Notes under the pieces: model-generated
Told to the model about the DNA's origin: nothing
What the model saw: the letters and a program-made list of their open reading frames with translations, nothing else
Databases searched by the model: none
Assembly: GCF_030823405.1 (NCBI RefSeq)
Contig: NZ_JAUSXC010000001.1
Coordinates: 3,765,001 to 3,829,000 of the forward strand
Direction: 5' to 3'
Origin: Chryseobacterium ginsenosidimutans
Lineage (GTDB): Bacteria; Bacteroidota; Bacteroidia; Flavobacteriales; Weeksellaceae
Length of the DNA: 64,000 nucleotides
Shown here: piece by piece, positions 10,335-20,011 of the stretch
Layout of the letters: the number at the start of each line of letters is the position of its first letter
Position numbering within the stretch: position 1 is the stretch's first letter
Translations under genes and position numbers: made by a program

Positions 10335-11132
10335 ATGTCAAAATTCACTAAAAAAACAACATTCCTCCTTTTTGTGATAATTTTTGCTTGTGGAAAAATG
10401 ACTGCACAAACAGGCAATGATACTATTCAGGTCCAGGCGCCAGAGAAAGACAGTACTGTTGTATTAGCTACTGAAAAAAATCACTTGAATTACAAAACCT
10501 TAATCATTCCTACTGCATTTATTGGTTACGGAGTAGCCAGCTTGTCCGTGAATGGTCTTAAACAATTAAACTTCTCCACCAGGGACGAAATTAATGAGCA
10601 CAAACCCGATCATATCAAACTGGATAGTTATAGCCAGTTTGCACCCGCGGTATTGGTTTTCGGATTAAATGCAGCCGGAGTCAAAGGAAAACATAACTTT
10701 AAAGACAAGAGTATCATTTATGGAACTTCAATGTTGATAACATCGGCCATCACCATCCCTTTAAAACACATTGTTAAGGAAGAAAGACCGGATGAGTCCA
10801 ATAATCTATCGTTTCCCTCAGGTCACACGGCCATAGCTTTTGCTTCTGCACAGTTTATGTTCAGAGAGTATAAAGACACAAATTTTTGGCTGAGTATTTC
10901 TGGGTATTCCCTGGCAGTATTTACAGGAGTCTACAGAATGTTAAACGATAAGCATTGGGTCGGAGATGTGGTTGCCGGAGCCGGCTTTGGGATTCTTTCC
11001 ACAGAATTGGCATATTGGTTATATCCTAAAATCAATCATATGTTGGGTGGTAAAAACAAAAACACGGCTACAATGGTAATGCCATTTTATCAGAATAAAA
11101 GCGTTGGAATAGGCATGGTTAAAACTTTTTAA
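10335..11132 (+). CDS. PAP2-family phosphatase
   Basis: A 265-residue type 2 phosphatidic acid phosphatase-like membrane protein with an N-terminal signal peptide (ACGKMTAQ). All three catalytic motifs are present: K144xxxxxxRP (KHIVKEERP), PSGH (161-164) and RMLNDKHWVGD (R201, H207, D211). Enzymes of this family dephosphorylate lipid phosphates such as phosphatidate, phosphatidylglycerol phosphate, undecaprenyl pyrophosphate or lipid A phosphate on the periplasmic side. It lies between the HD hydrolase and an EamA transporter, all co-directional with short gaps. The exact lipid substrate cannot be told. Confidence 0.88.
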   Translation: MSKFTKKTTFLLFVIIFACGKMTAQTGNDTIQVQAPEKDSTVVLATEKNHLNYKTLIIPTAFIGYGVASLSVNGLKQLNFSTRDEINEHKPDHIKLDSYSQFAPAVLVFGLNAAGVKGKHNFKDKSIIYGTSMLITSAITIPLKHIVKEERPDESNNLSFPSGHTAIAFASAQFMFREYKDTNFWLSISGYSLAVFTGVYRMLNDKHWVGDVVAGAGFGILSTELAYWLYPKINHMLGGKNKNTATMVMPFYQNKSVGIGMVKTF

Positions 11133-11154
11133 ATTGATTATTAAAAACAAAAAT

Positions 11155-11571
11155 ATGTGGTTCTATTATGCTTTATTGTCGGCTTTATTTGCTGCATTTA
11201 CTGCTGTTTTTGCCAAAATGGGAGTTTCCAATATCAATTCTAATCTTGCAACAGGTATAAGAACCATCATAATTCTTGTTCTGGTCTGGAGTGTTGTATT
11301 CATAAAAGGTGAAGCCAAGGATATCGGTTCATTATCCAGGTATAATGTTATTTTTCTTATATTATCAGGAGTTGCAACGGGTTTATCGTGGCTGTTTTAT
11401 TTTAAAGCTTTACAAATTGGGAAAGTTTCACAGGTTGCAGCAGTTGATAAGCTAAGTGTAGCAATAGCCATAATTCTATCAGTATTATTTTTTAAAGAAA
11501 CATTAACGCTAAAAACAATAATCGGAGCTTTACTGATTATTAGCGGAACTATTTTGTTTGCAGTGAAATAA
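11155..11571 (+). CDS. Half-size EamA-family transporter
   Basis: A 138-residue membrane protein with about five transmembrane helices that matches a single EamA domain, half of the usual ten-helix drug/metabolite transporter. Features include the N-terminal SALFAAFTAVFAKMGV helix and the C-terminal FFKETLTLKTIIGALLIISG pair, the diagnostic EamA end. Single-domain members must dimerise. I start at ATG 11155, 22 bases after the PAP2 stop, because the longer TTG-started frame adds only a Lys/Asn-rich stretch. Substrate unknown. Confidence 0.82.
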   Translation: MWFYYALLSALFAAFTAVFAKMGVSNINSNLATGIRTIIILVLVWSVVFIKGEAKDIGSLSRYNVIFLILSGVATGLSWLFYFKALQIGKVSQVAAVDKLSVAIAIILSVLFFKETLTLKTIIGALLIISGTILFAVK

Positions 11572-12039
11572 TTACAAGTAATTATAATATCAGATAAAAT
11601 TAATCATCCCATCTATAATATTATCTGTACTTAAAACTATAATCATGGCGGCGTCTTTCCCAGTAATATTTTTTAAAAAATTCTATCTTTCCCTTGAATC
11701 TTTAATGTCTTTTTTCTGTCCGATTCTATCCCAGAGACGAATTAACCATATTAGTGACAGATATTCATCGGTTCTTGCTGGATAACTGAGTTTCGCAAAA
11801 AAAGTGAGCATTTAAATATGCCCACTTAATTGGTTATCAATTATTTTAGATTTTGACCTGCCAACAGGTCTCCATCACAGTTCAAGCGCTGCGGTTATCC
11901 CCAATTGTCTGATCTGAAAGTAAGAAGTCAATTGTTTTATCAACATCTTCGCACTGCCAAAAGGTTTGTCTCTTAAGTTTTGTTAGAAGCTTATTCCCAT
12001 TAACAGAAATTTGAACGGTGCGGAAGTCACAAAACATAC
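11572..12039. other. Intergenic stretch with small open frame
   Basis: The only open frame of note is on the minus strand at 11882-12037 (51 codons from ATG), beginning two bases past the phospholipase gene. It has no recognisable domain and I do not call it a gene. A GACCTG/CAGGTC inverted repeat lies at about 11857-11872, and a minus-strand terminator follows. Confidence 0.4.
11796..11826 (-). terminator. Terminator, minus strand
   Basis: On the minus strand a 9-bp stem (AGTGGGCAT / ATGCTCACT, one G-U pair) with an ATTTAA loop is followed by seven T. It lies about 215 bases beyond the phospholipase stop and could end the receptor-phospholipase transcript. Confidence 0.7.
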
Positions 12040-13254
12040 CTACTTATTACTACCACAGTTTTCAGGTGAATTTACGGGATTGCATCTTGCAGTTTCACCC
12101 CCAGGCATTGTGACGTAATAACCTGTGCCGTAAGTATTCCCTTTCCTGAAAAAATCTGTTGAAACTACTTGCGCCCCACTGCTAAAAGCCGCTTTTTCCC
12201 TGGTTCTGTCATTTACCTTTGCTTCATAAGTTTCTATATCCGATCGGGTTCTTACCAGATAGCCCTCTTTTACAAGCTTTTGGATCTCATTTTGTCTTAC
12301 AATTGCATTGTCATAAAGTATAAATGCAGAATACTCTTTCCCGGGAGCAGACTCTATAAACATCATTCTCCCTTTAAGGCTGGGATGCCCTGCGAGATAA
12401 GGTGATTCATTATTGCTGATTCCCGCACTCGATGGCAACAGGATAAATACAAACTTCCCCCTTGAACCAGTTACCGTTGGCCAGTTATTGTGAAGAACGG
12501 CCTCATTCAAAGTTTTATATTTTCCCTTTACATCATCAGGAGCAATGATCTTATTTCTTCCCAATACGGAAACTATCTCGTGATCCAGATCGTCAAATGC
12601 TTTTTTATCAAATTTCAACACCTCGGCAGCATTGGGGAAAATAGGAAGTCCGGAATCTTTCGCCTCGATCTGAATAAAGATCGGAATATGATCCGGGTTT
12701 TTATCAGACCAGTTCTTTAACGCCTGAAGTGCTTTTTTTAAAGTGGTGTAATGCGTTCTGAAATCAAGATCTGCAATGTGCATTACCTTAAAACCGGGCT
12801 TCTCCATATCCTCCACAGAAAAAGATGCCAGATCCGTAACACCCTGCTTTTTCAGGAGCTCATAGGAGGCGGGCTTGGTGAACCTGTTTCCTGTAGGATC
12901 GTAGTAAACATCTATTTCGAGATTTCTAAGGCCAGCAGTCAGCTGTTCATTAAAATCCGGATGGTTATAGTTCAATGCGTCGGCAAAATCCAATCCGTTT
13001 GGATGATACTCCTGAAACTTGGTCTTTTCTTCCGCAGACATCTTATCAAAATAAGAACCCTTGAACTTATCCATTATTCCGGTTGCCAGTTTTAGCACTT
13101 TCGGATCCACGGGCTTTGCATAGCTGTTATGCGTTCCCAGGACCTGGATCTGGTTAATCTTTAGGTCTTTTGGATAACCGCTGAATTCTCTCGGTTCTTG
13201 AGCCATAGACATTGCTGATAACAAGCCTAGGGCGGCTATTATTACTTTTTCCAT
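12040..13254 (-). CDS. Secreted PI-PLC-like phosphodiesterase (PI-PLC-C1-like)
   Basis: A 404-residue protein with a signal peptide (cleavage near MSMAQEP) and a phosphatidylinositol-specific phospholipase C-like TIM barrel of the calcium-dependent bacterial type. Visible motifs are VLGTHNSY (first catalytic His), LTAGLRNLEIDVYYDP (metal-binding acidic residues), VMHIADLDF (second His) and IFIQIEAKD. Such enzymes cleave phosphoinositide-type phosphodiesters outside the cytoplasm. It lies 128 bases downstream of a TonB-dependent receptor on the same strand, so the pair may release and import a phosphate- or inositol-containing product. The C-terminal third (RCNPVNSPENCG) carries two Cys that may form a disulfide. 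Confidence 0.82.
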   Translation of the reverse strand: MEKVIIAALGLLSAMSMAQEPREFSGYPKDLKINQIQVLGTHNSYAKPVDPKVLKLATGIMDKFKGSYFDKMSAEEKTKFQEYHPNGLDFADALNYNHPDFNEQLTAGLRNLEIDVYYDPTGNRFTKPASYELLKKQGVTDLASFSVEDMEKPGFKVMHIADLDFRTHYTTLKKALQALKNWSDKNPDHIPIFIQIEAKDSGLPIFPNAAEVLKFDKKAFDDLDHEIVSVLGRNKIIAPDDVKGKYKTLNEAVLHNNWPTVTGSRGKFVFILLPSSAGISNNESPYLAGHPSLKGRMMFIESAPGKEYSAFILYDNAIVRQNEIQKLVKEGYLVRTRSDIETYEAKVNDRTREKAAFSSGAQVVSTDFFRKGNTYGTGYYVTMPGGETARCNPVNSPENCGSNK

Positions 13255-13284
13255 ACGTAGATAATTGTTTGTTTTTGTTGATGA

Positions 13285-13306
13285 ACCTGCCTGCTGACAG
13301 GCGGGT
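13285..13306. repeat. Short GC-rich inverted repeat
   Basis: A near-perfect palindrome, ACCTGCCTG-CTGA-CAGGCGGGT, lies in the gap between the TonB receptor and phospholipase genes. It is strikingly GC-rich for this AT-rich genome, is not followed by a T tract, and resembles a REP-like dispersed repeat. A related short GACCTG/CAGGTC repeat lies beyond the phospholipase gene. Confidence 0.55.
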
Positions 13307-13382
13307 GGAATCGCACATCTTTATTGGTTTCCATTTTACATAAACCTCTTGACAATACGATTTAATAATGACGATCTATTGA

Positions 13383-16229
13383 TTAGAAGTTTAGCGAAAC
13401 GCCCATCTGTCCGCGGAAACCGGTGTAAGAGACACTTTCTGTTCTCGCCTGTTCTCCGTGATAAAATCTGTTGGGCTCATTGAATAGATTATTAAGCTCT
13501 GCAAACAATCTTATTCTTTTTGAGATCGCATAAGAAGCGGAGGCATCAAGGGTAAAGTTCTTGTCAAACCATTGATAATGTTCCGGCCCGGCCAAGGAAC
13601 GGATGGTATTGAGGTATTTTCCCTTGTAGTTTCCTGCAAACCTTATCATAAACTTATCGGTCTCAAAAAAGATACTCGCATTGAAGATATGCTTCGCCTG
13701 CTTGGGGAGTGTCGTTCCAATTTTTTCTACGGCGGTTCCATTATACACCGGGATCTCAGTTTTCGAATCTACAAAAGTATAGTTTCCCTCAAATCCCAAG
13801 TGTTGCAAAAAGCCCGGAAGCTCTGTAAAACGCTTGCTGAAATTGGCTTCTAAACCAAACAACCATCCCTTTTCTAAATTGCCCGGCGAGGTTTTGAGGT
13901 AATTAACCCCATTTCTCTGCTCGACAGTTTGATCCTGGTAAATGATATTACCAAGGCCTTTGTAAAAACTTCCTACAGAGATGATTCCCAAATTGGAAAA
14001 ATATCTCTCAAACATCAGGTCAAAACTGTTGGCATAGGTCGGCTTGAGGCCTGCGTTGCCCTCCGTGATGGTCTGAAGCGCATCATTGATCTGTAAGCCC
14101 GGATTAAGGTCTCCAAAATCTGGTCTCGCAAATGATCGGGTGTATGAGGCTCTCACAATAGTATTGTCATCCAGATTGTACCTCATATTCACCATTGGCA
14201 AAAATGCATTGTACCTGTTTTCTCTTTCCACAGGTTCTGCTGTGGCGGTAGCGCCTTTTATTACAACGCTATTTCCCTTGAAATTGGTAACATTATATTC
14301 GTTCCTGAATCCACCGATGACCGTGAATCTTTCTGTCAGCCTGAAATTGCCCATTAAATAGGCAGCATAAACATTTTCCTTTCCCGAATATGATGCTGCA
14401 AGGTTACTTGCGGTATTGGCTCCCTGTACATTAAGCATCGAGTTGCTCGCCATAAACTCCGGGGTGTACATCTGATCGATCTGTCCATTGGTAATCTGGT
14501 TGATCAAAACATTGTTATAAGGCTGATCCAATGGATTCAGAAAGCCGCCATTGTACGGAAAGCCCTCTGTCCGCAACTGGTTCAGGTAAACAAGTGGCGC
14601 CGCTCCGGGAATGCCCAACAGTTTTGAGGGCATCCAGACGTAAATACTGGAAGCAAAGCTTTTGTCCTTATCAACTATTTTTCCGCCGGCTTTCAAGTTG
14701 ATCTTGTCGTTGAGCTTATAGCTAAAGTTAACTTGTGCCCTGTAGTCCCTTTCGCTGTTTTTGTTTCTGCTGATAATGGTTTGGTAGAGGCTTAACTTAG
14801 ACGGGTCTAGTGACTCTAAATTATGTGGCAAAACAATATCCGCTGCATCTCCTGTACCATCGGGAGAATCCATTGCGAGATATTTCAGCCCGTCGTTCGA
14901 TAGGTTCCCATACGTCATATTTTGTCTGAAAGCCACAATAGGATAGCCTCTTTCGTCCTTGCCCAGGTTTTTGGGCGAATTGAACTCAAAGTTTGACCTT
15001 GATTTTACCAATGACCAGTCGAGTTTCAGCCTATCGGACAATTTATGCTCACCTCCCAGATCAAAAGAGTACAGATCGGTTATGTAATCGGCGTGCCTTG
15101 CCTGCAGCTGAACATTTTTTGTGTTAAAATTAAAATAACTCTCGCGAACAGTCTGTTGATCAAGATACTGGCTGTACAATCCCTTGAAATAAAGCTTGTT
15201 GTTTTTGTTGATCTGGTAATCCAAAGCTCCGTTAAAGCCCAAAGTTCTTCTTTCCGCAACATAATCTCTCAACTGCAATTGATTGATGGCAAAAGACTTA
15301 AGCTTATCCTTATTGTTAAAGTCGTATACCATCTGGAAATTGTCAATGCCTGTCTCTCTGTTCCAGATAACGGCTGATGTGATGAACCTCAGTTTGTCGG
15401 TAATTTTATTTCCATAAACCACCGAAGCGTTATAGCTGGGAGATTTGGTTTGGTTTACAAATCCCCCTGCCAGATTTACAGAAAGTGTTTCCTTATTTAC
15501 GGCAGTTTTTGTAATGAAATCAATTGTTCCCCCGATCGCATCTCCATCCATATCCGGAGTGAGTGTTTTTGATAATTTTACAAACTGAATCAATTCCGAG
15601 GGGAAAATATCCATCTGCAATCCCCTGTTGGCATTGTCCCCACTGGCACTTGGCATTCTGTTTCCGTTGAGTGTAGAAGAGCTCCATTGGATAGGCGTTC
15701 CTCTTACAGCGGCAAACCTACCCTCTCCCATATCCCTCTCGATCGTTACGGCCGGTAATCTCTGGATGGCCTCGGCAGCATTCCTGTCCGGTAATTTCCC
15801 GATAGCGTCAGAAGCCAGAACATCGGATATAGTTTCAGAATTCTTTTTAATATTCAGTGCTCTGGCTTGTGATGGTTTATAGGCAGAAGTGATTATGACA
15901 CCTTCGATGCTTTTTGTTTTTTCCCTATTCTCCAAAATGATGACGCCCAGATCTGCAATTTTTGGATTCGCAGCGGTATCTATATCAATCGTCTTGTCGG
16001 AATATCCCTCGTAGGTAATGATAATCGAGGCAGAGCCTTCCGGCAGGGCAATATTGAAATTTCCCTGATTATCCGTGAGCACAAAGGTTTTGTTGTCATT
16101 GGTCAAAATTTTTGCCTGCGGAAGTCTTCCCTGTGAGTCTTCGACCTTTCCGCTCACCTGGATCTGGGCAAAGGAGTATATGGAGGAAAAGAAAAGGGCA
16201 ACGGCCAAAGTCGATGTTAGTTTTTTCAT
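13383..16229 (-). CDS. TonB-dependent receptor with carboxypeptidase-like N-terminal domain
   Basis: A 948-residue outer membrane transporter. In order: signal peptide (to about residue 22), a carboxypeptidase-regulatory-like beta-sandwich (about 23-95, IQVSGKVEDSQGRLPQAKIL), the plug domain with DAIGKLPDRNAAEAIQRLP and DMDGDAIGGTIDFITK (about 130-245), and a 22-strand barrel ending in the expected aromatic residue (GVSLNF). The plug motif is that of the subgroup first defined on Xanthomonas/Caulobacter receptors. It imports a ligand across the outer membrane with TonB energy. It is co-directional with the downstream secreted PI-PLC-like enzyme, suggesting that the receptor takes up that enzyme's product; this is inference. 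Confidence 0.9.
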   Translation of the reverse strand: MKKLTSTLAVALFFSSIYSFAQIQVSGKVEDSQGRLPQAKILTNDNKTFVLTDNQGNFNIALPEGSASIIITYEGYSDKTIDIDTAANPKIADLGVIILENREKTKSIEGVIITSAYKPSQARALNIKKNSETISDVLASDAIGKLPDRNAAEAIQRLPAVTIERDMGEGRFAAVRGTPIQWSSSTLNGNRMPSASGDNANRGLQMDIFPSELIQFVKLSKTLTPDMDGDAIGGTIDFITKTAVNKETLSVNLAGGFVNQTKSPSYNASVVYGNKITDKLRFITSAVIWNRETGIDNFQMVYDFNNKDKLKSFAINQLQLRDYVAERRTLGFNGALDYQINKNNKLYFKGLYSQYLDQQTVRESYFNFNTKNVQLQARHADYITDLYSFDLGGEHKLSDRLKLDWSLVKSRSNFEFNSPKNLGKDERGYPIVAFRQNMTYGNLSNDGLKYLAMDSPDGTGDAADIVLPHNLESLDPSKLSLYQTIISRNKNSERDYRAQVNFSYKLNDKINLKAGGKIVDKDKSFASSIYVWMPSKLLGIPGAAPLVYLNQLRTEGFPYNGGFLNPLDQPYNNVLINQITNGQIDQMYTPEFMASNSMLNVQGANTASNLAASYSGKENVYAAYLMGNFRLTERFTVIGGFRNEYNVTNFKGNSVVIKGATATAEPVERENRYNAFLPMVNMRYNLDDNTIVRASYTRSFARPDFGDLNPGLQINDALQTITEGNAGLKPTYANSFDLMFERYFSNLGIISVGSFYKGLGNIIYQDQTVEQRNGVNYLKTSPGNLEKGWLFGLEANFSKRFTELPGFLQHLGFEGNYTFVDSKTEIPVYNGTAVEKIGTTLPKQAKHIFNASIFFETDKFMIRFAGNYKGKYLNTIRSLAGPEHYQWFDKNFTLDASASYAISKRIRLFAELNNLFNEPNRFYHGEQARTESVSYTGFRGQMGVSLNF

Positions 16230-16389
16230 TTTTACAGATATATTTCTTGCCGTAAAACTATCGCGACTTTTAATTTGAAAAGTTCATTTCTGTTGAGATG
16301 AACATATTTGCGGCATTTGAACTTTTATACCGATGAATATCAAGTACTTAAAATCAATTAATTATTTATTAACAAATAAAAACTTAAGA

Positions 16390-17490
16390 TTAATTGAGTT
16401 GCTGCAACTCTTTTTCCTTAAGTATCTTTTTTCTGTAATCATTGGGATTTACACCTGTTTCCTGTTTGAAATATTTGTAAAAAGTAGCCTTGGACCTAAA
16501 TCCGCAGTGGAAATAAAGCTCACTGATCTGTAGCTCCGGATTTTGATTTATCTGCTCAATAAATGCTTCGATCCGGTACTTATTGATAAGATCGTAAAAA
16601 GTGGTGTGAAGCCCCTCGGAAATACATTGGGACAAATGGTTCTTGGAAATATGGATCATATTGGAGACATCATCCAGGCTTAGATCTTCCTTGGTATAGA
16701 TCTTTTTGTTCTTTAAGAGTTCAATTAATCTGTTATTGGTGTTTGTAACGTAATCCTGGCTAAGTACAGAGGTCCTGTATTTCGTATTTTTCCTTTGGCT
16801 TTCTTTGGTCACCGGGGCCTCATTTACATTTGTACTATTAAATCCGTCAGTCTTCAAAGGCTGGTTGTCTACTTGTGTCAGCCGAATCAGGAAAACAAAC
16901 TGCACAAAGAACGAAAAGGTGTAGATCATCCTTAAAACCTCACCGTCTATTAATCTCCCATATCCACATATCAGATACCCAGTTACCGAGGCAAGGACAA
17001 AACATAGAAATTGGACAAACAGCTTCTGGAATTTATTTCCGCTGCTCCTACCCCTTACCTGCCCCACAATGGTAACAATCAAATAGCCAGCCCAGTAGAA
17101 AGGATAAACCTTAAAAATCCATAAGTAAAACTGATGGAAACGCTGGGATTCCGTGCCTATGAACAAAACAATAATGTTAAAGATAAACACCACAAAAAAA
17201 GGAAGAAAATGCAGATACTGTTTCCAGGTATTGTTACGATTCAGCAAATGTCTGCCAACCAAAAACAACAGGGGGCCTTTCAATAGCCTGAAACTTGTGG
17301 GATACTGGTCTATTAAAAAGGTATTTCTATTCCCGAAACTAAAAAGGAAATACTCACAGAGAAAGTCCAGGGTTACAGTTACGATATAGAGAATCAAGAA
17401 AATGTTCTTCTTGGAATCTTCTTTCTTAATCAAAAAAAAGGAGAGAATGGCTTCTAAAATTACAGCTAAAAAGGCTCCTGAAATCTCCAT
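16390..17490 (-). CDS. Membrane-anchored AraC-family regulator
   Basis: A 366-residue regulator with about seven hydrophobic helices in the first 215 residues and an AraC-type double helix-turn-helix at the C-terminus (about 255-355; ISELYFHCGFRSKATFYKYFKQ is the second helix-turn-helix region). The linker (about 215-255) is polar. This design places DNA-binding domains at the inner membrane and suggests sensing of a membrane or envelope signal. It lies upstream of the TonB receptor and phospholipase genes on the same strand (about 160 bases away) and is their most likely regulator, though no operator could be read from the gap. Confidence 0.85.
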   Translation of the reverse strand: MEISGAFLAVILEAILSFFLIKKEDSKKNIFLILYIVTVTLDFLCEYFLFSFGNRNTFLIDQYPTSFRLLKGPLLFLVGRHLLNRNNTWKQYLHFLPFFVVFIFNIIVLFIGTESQRFHQFYLWIFKVYPFYWAGYLIVTIVGQVRGRSSGNKFQKLFVQFLCFVLASVTGYLICGYGRLIDGEVLRMIYTFSFFVQFVFLIRLTQVDNQPLKTDGFNSTNVNEAPVTKESQRKNTKYRTSVLSQDYVTNTNNRLIELLKNKKIYTKEDLSLDDVSNMIHISKNHLSQCISEGLHTTFYDLINKYRIEAFIEQINQNPELQISELYFHCGFRSKATFYKYFKQETGVNPNDYRKKILKEKELQQLN

Positions 17491-18013
17491 AATGAATCAA
17501 TAATAAAAATTTTCAGAAAAGTAATATTTTTAAAAGGGAATAGCTGGAAACCGGAATTAACATATTATTAAATCTAGCCTCAATCTGCAAGTTCCTTGGA
17601 ACTTGCGAATGAAACCTTACACTGTAACTTTATCGGTTATATCCTAATCGGCACACTGATCACTGTAATCAACCAATAGCTGACTATAATTTATTTTTAA
17701 ATTCAGCTGTAATTGTTATATATGCAACAGTTGATTATGGATATCTTCAAAAAACTCAACTTTCCTAACAAAGCACTACTCTTAGGAATATGATTGAAGT
17801 GAAACATTCCTGTCTAGTGGCCTTTTGACTTAAAGCGCTTCACATAGCAATCAGAATCACTTTTTTTAACCGCACTTTATATCAATTAGTGAAATTAACT
17901 GTCGGATATATTTGAAAAACAGTTACTTTTACCCATCGTATTTCAAGGATAAGTCATAAATGGCGCAGCCAAAAAAGAATTACGGTTCAAAGATCTAAAC
18001 AAATTAAAAACAA
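17491..18013. other. Intergenic stretch
   Basis: This is the divergent spacer between the AraC regulator and the CPBP protease. Apart from one palindrome (separate entry) I find no gene or terminator. Confidence 0.4.
17587..17606. repeat. Perfect palindrome
   Basis: GCAAGTTCC-TT-GGAACTTGC is a perfect 9-bp inverted repeat with a two-base centre. It lies about 100 bases upstream of the AraC regulator start. It could be an operator for a dimeric regulator or a REP-like dispersed element; the very short centre makes a terminator unlikely. Confidence 0.55.
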
Positions 18014-18577
18014 ATGAACCAGGAAATAAAATCTTCACTCATCAGGGTTTTACCATTTCTCATAATTTTAATTGTGCTGCTAATTGCTACCAAAAAAAAG
18101 AAAATCGAAGTAGAGGAACTGTATTTACGCAAGCCCAATTCAATTGTCAATTTCCTGTTTTGGGCTATGGGCTTTTTTCTTTTTGTCTTATGTATCGAAT
18201 TTGCACTCAGCCACTTTGGTATTTTAGACGTCAATAAATGGAATCATCCGTTTTTACCCTCTGTTATCAGGATATTTGGAGCTGTAATTTTGGCGCCCAT
18301 TGCCGAGGAACTGGTTTTTAGAGGATTGATCTTATCCAAATTAATAAACAGAAAACTGAATATCCATTTGGCAGTTTTTATACAAGCCTGTGTATTTGTT
18401 CTACTTCATAATTTTACCTACGAAAACACCCTATCATCAAACATAGGAATTGCCCAAAGCTTTGTTGATGCTTCCTTATTTGGCTACGCCAGATTATATA
18501 CAAGATCTATCTATACATCAATAGCGATGCATATTACAGGGAATTTTATTGCAACAATAGAACGGTTTATTTTATAA
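18014..18577 (+). CDS. CPBP-family intramembrane protease (CAAX-like)
   Basis: A 187-residue polytopic membrane protein of the CPBP (Rce1/CAAX, formerly Abi) metalloprotease family. The conserved motifs are all present: EE..R (E98, E99, R103 in IAEELVFRG), the first His in FVLLHN (H132) and the final HxxxN (H173, N177 in HITGNF). Family members cut substrates within or near the membrane; bacterial roles include bacteriocin self-immunity and maturation of peptides, but most are uncharacterised. No bacteriocin gene is visible beside it. Confidence 0.85.
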   Translation: MNQEIKSSLIRVLPFLIILIVLLIATKKKKIEVEELYLRKPNSIVNFLFWAMGFFLFVLCIEFALSHFGILDVNKWNHPFLPSVIRIFGAVILAPIAEELVFRGLILSKLINRKLNIHLAVFIQACVFVLLHNFTYENTLSSNIGIAQSFVDASLFGYARLYTRSIYTSIAMHITGNFIATIERFIL

Positions 18578-19941
18578 GTAAATAATCACCAGTGCCCGAT
18601 AAAAAACACTCAAATTAACGTAAGCAGACTTCCAAGTAGAAAAGTTATAAAATTCTACAGTAATGGAAAGAGCAAGTTATCTATTGCTTTCTAAAAATAC
18701 AGTTAAAAACACATTTCCCTGTTTGATAATCCTGGGTTTGAGCCTTGATGCGATCATGAGAAGAGATACCCAGCTGAAACTTTTGTTTTCCAATAACACC
18801 GTCCGCACCACTTAAGGTCGGTTGTTTACTATAAACTGGCAGAGAAGAGGTAATATCATTGATAGAAACATTATTGCTGCTGTCCATAGAATTAATGGGT
18901 ATTGACCCATAGCTTCAGTTATTGTAATTAACAAAAAAACGTTGACCTATCGCATACTGTCTTACAGGAATATTTTCTTTTTCCATTTGAGAAACTCCCT
19001 TGTTTTAAGCATCCCATTGGCCGGCTTTCCGCTCTATCTCACTTACAGGAGGATGCCGCTACAATCCTTGATGCAGCAAATATTGAACGGCCATTCTGTT
19101 GACCAATCGCAACCAAGCCTTATATCAAAACACGTCTATCTGCCTTTTTGGAGATAGGCAACAGCTTAAAAAATTGCTCTTGAGATACTATCTCGCAGGT
19201 ACACTCACCCCTACCATTCTTAGGAAAACAAAATGCCTTACTATGAGCAAACATAATGACACTATTTTTAATTCTCAGTTTGAGCTACAAAAGCATATTT
19301 TCAGCTATTACCTCAATACAGTTTTATAGACCACCAAATTTTTAATTGCTGATGTTATAAACATATTAATAGAAAGATTTTTCAATACGAAACGGATAAA
19401 AAGGCAGCCAAGGTAATGCGGCCAGCCCTCCTCGGATGTTAGTGGAAAAGTATTGTGATTATTAATGTAGGAAAATAAGCTGTTGATGGATTATTTTTTT
19501 GGTTAAAAGATGGCTTCTCAATTTACAAAATAGATTTGTTATTGGAAGATTAATGAAATTACATTGAAAACATTCCCTCAACATATAGTCGGGAACTAAC
19601 AGTTTTAGAACTACATATCCTGATATATTAATAGCATCGAACCGAAAAAAGTGCACAGTTTAATCATAATTCATTAATTAAAAATACGTTATAAGGACAA
19701 AGATGACTTTGTAAAGCGCATCGTGTATGAAGAGGTGCACGAATGAAGGAAGTTGTAAACGAGGATTTTGATAAATTACGCTACAAAACTAGCAATTATT
19801 TAACTACCTTAATAATTAATAACAGTGACTTATTTGTTTTACTTAATCGTTAAAAATACGACATAGTAGTTTTCTTTCACATCATGCTCAAAACCCATCT
19901 ATGTTACCAAATGCGTACTTTCTCCGCAGAATATAAAAATT

Positions 19942-19970
19942 AAAAGTTGTAATTAATTACAACTTTTTTT
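19942..19970. terminator. Bidirectional terminator hairpin
   Basis: AAAAGTTGTAATTAATTACAACTTTT forms a long AT-rich hairpin flanked by A and T runs. It lies 40 bases beyond the stop of the minus-strand gene ending at 20012. Confidence 0.7.
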
Positions 19971-19975
19971 ATTTA

Positions 19976-20007
19976 ACAAAACCTTCAATTTTAGTTGAAG
20001 GTTTTGT
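19976..20007 (-). terminator. Terminator hairpin beyond orphan oxidoreductase-like gene
   Basis: ACAAAACCTTCAA and its complement TTGAAGGTTTTGT enclose a short loop, with a T-rich context on the minus strand. It starts five bases past the stop codon of the gene at 20012-21820 and probably ends its transcript. Confidence 0.75.
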
Positions 20008-20011
20008 TAAG

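Larger units (their letters stand above)
18578..20011. other. Gene-poor 1.4-kb stretch
   Basis: There is no supported gene here. Open frames of 60-76 codons occur on both strands (for example 18681-18887 minus, 18942-19157 plus, 19462-19656 minus) but show no domain or gene-like start. A minus-strand frame at 18681-18887 reads as protein-like and may be a decayed gene end. Two hairpins at the right edge are listed separately. Confidence 0.5.

Noticed and set aside
18942..19329. Overlapping 70-76-codon plus-strand frames
   Set aside because: They overlap in different frames, have no domain, and are bounded by ordinary stops; probably decayed or noncoding DNA.
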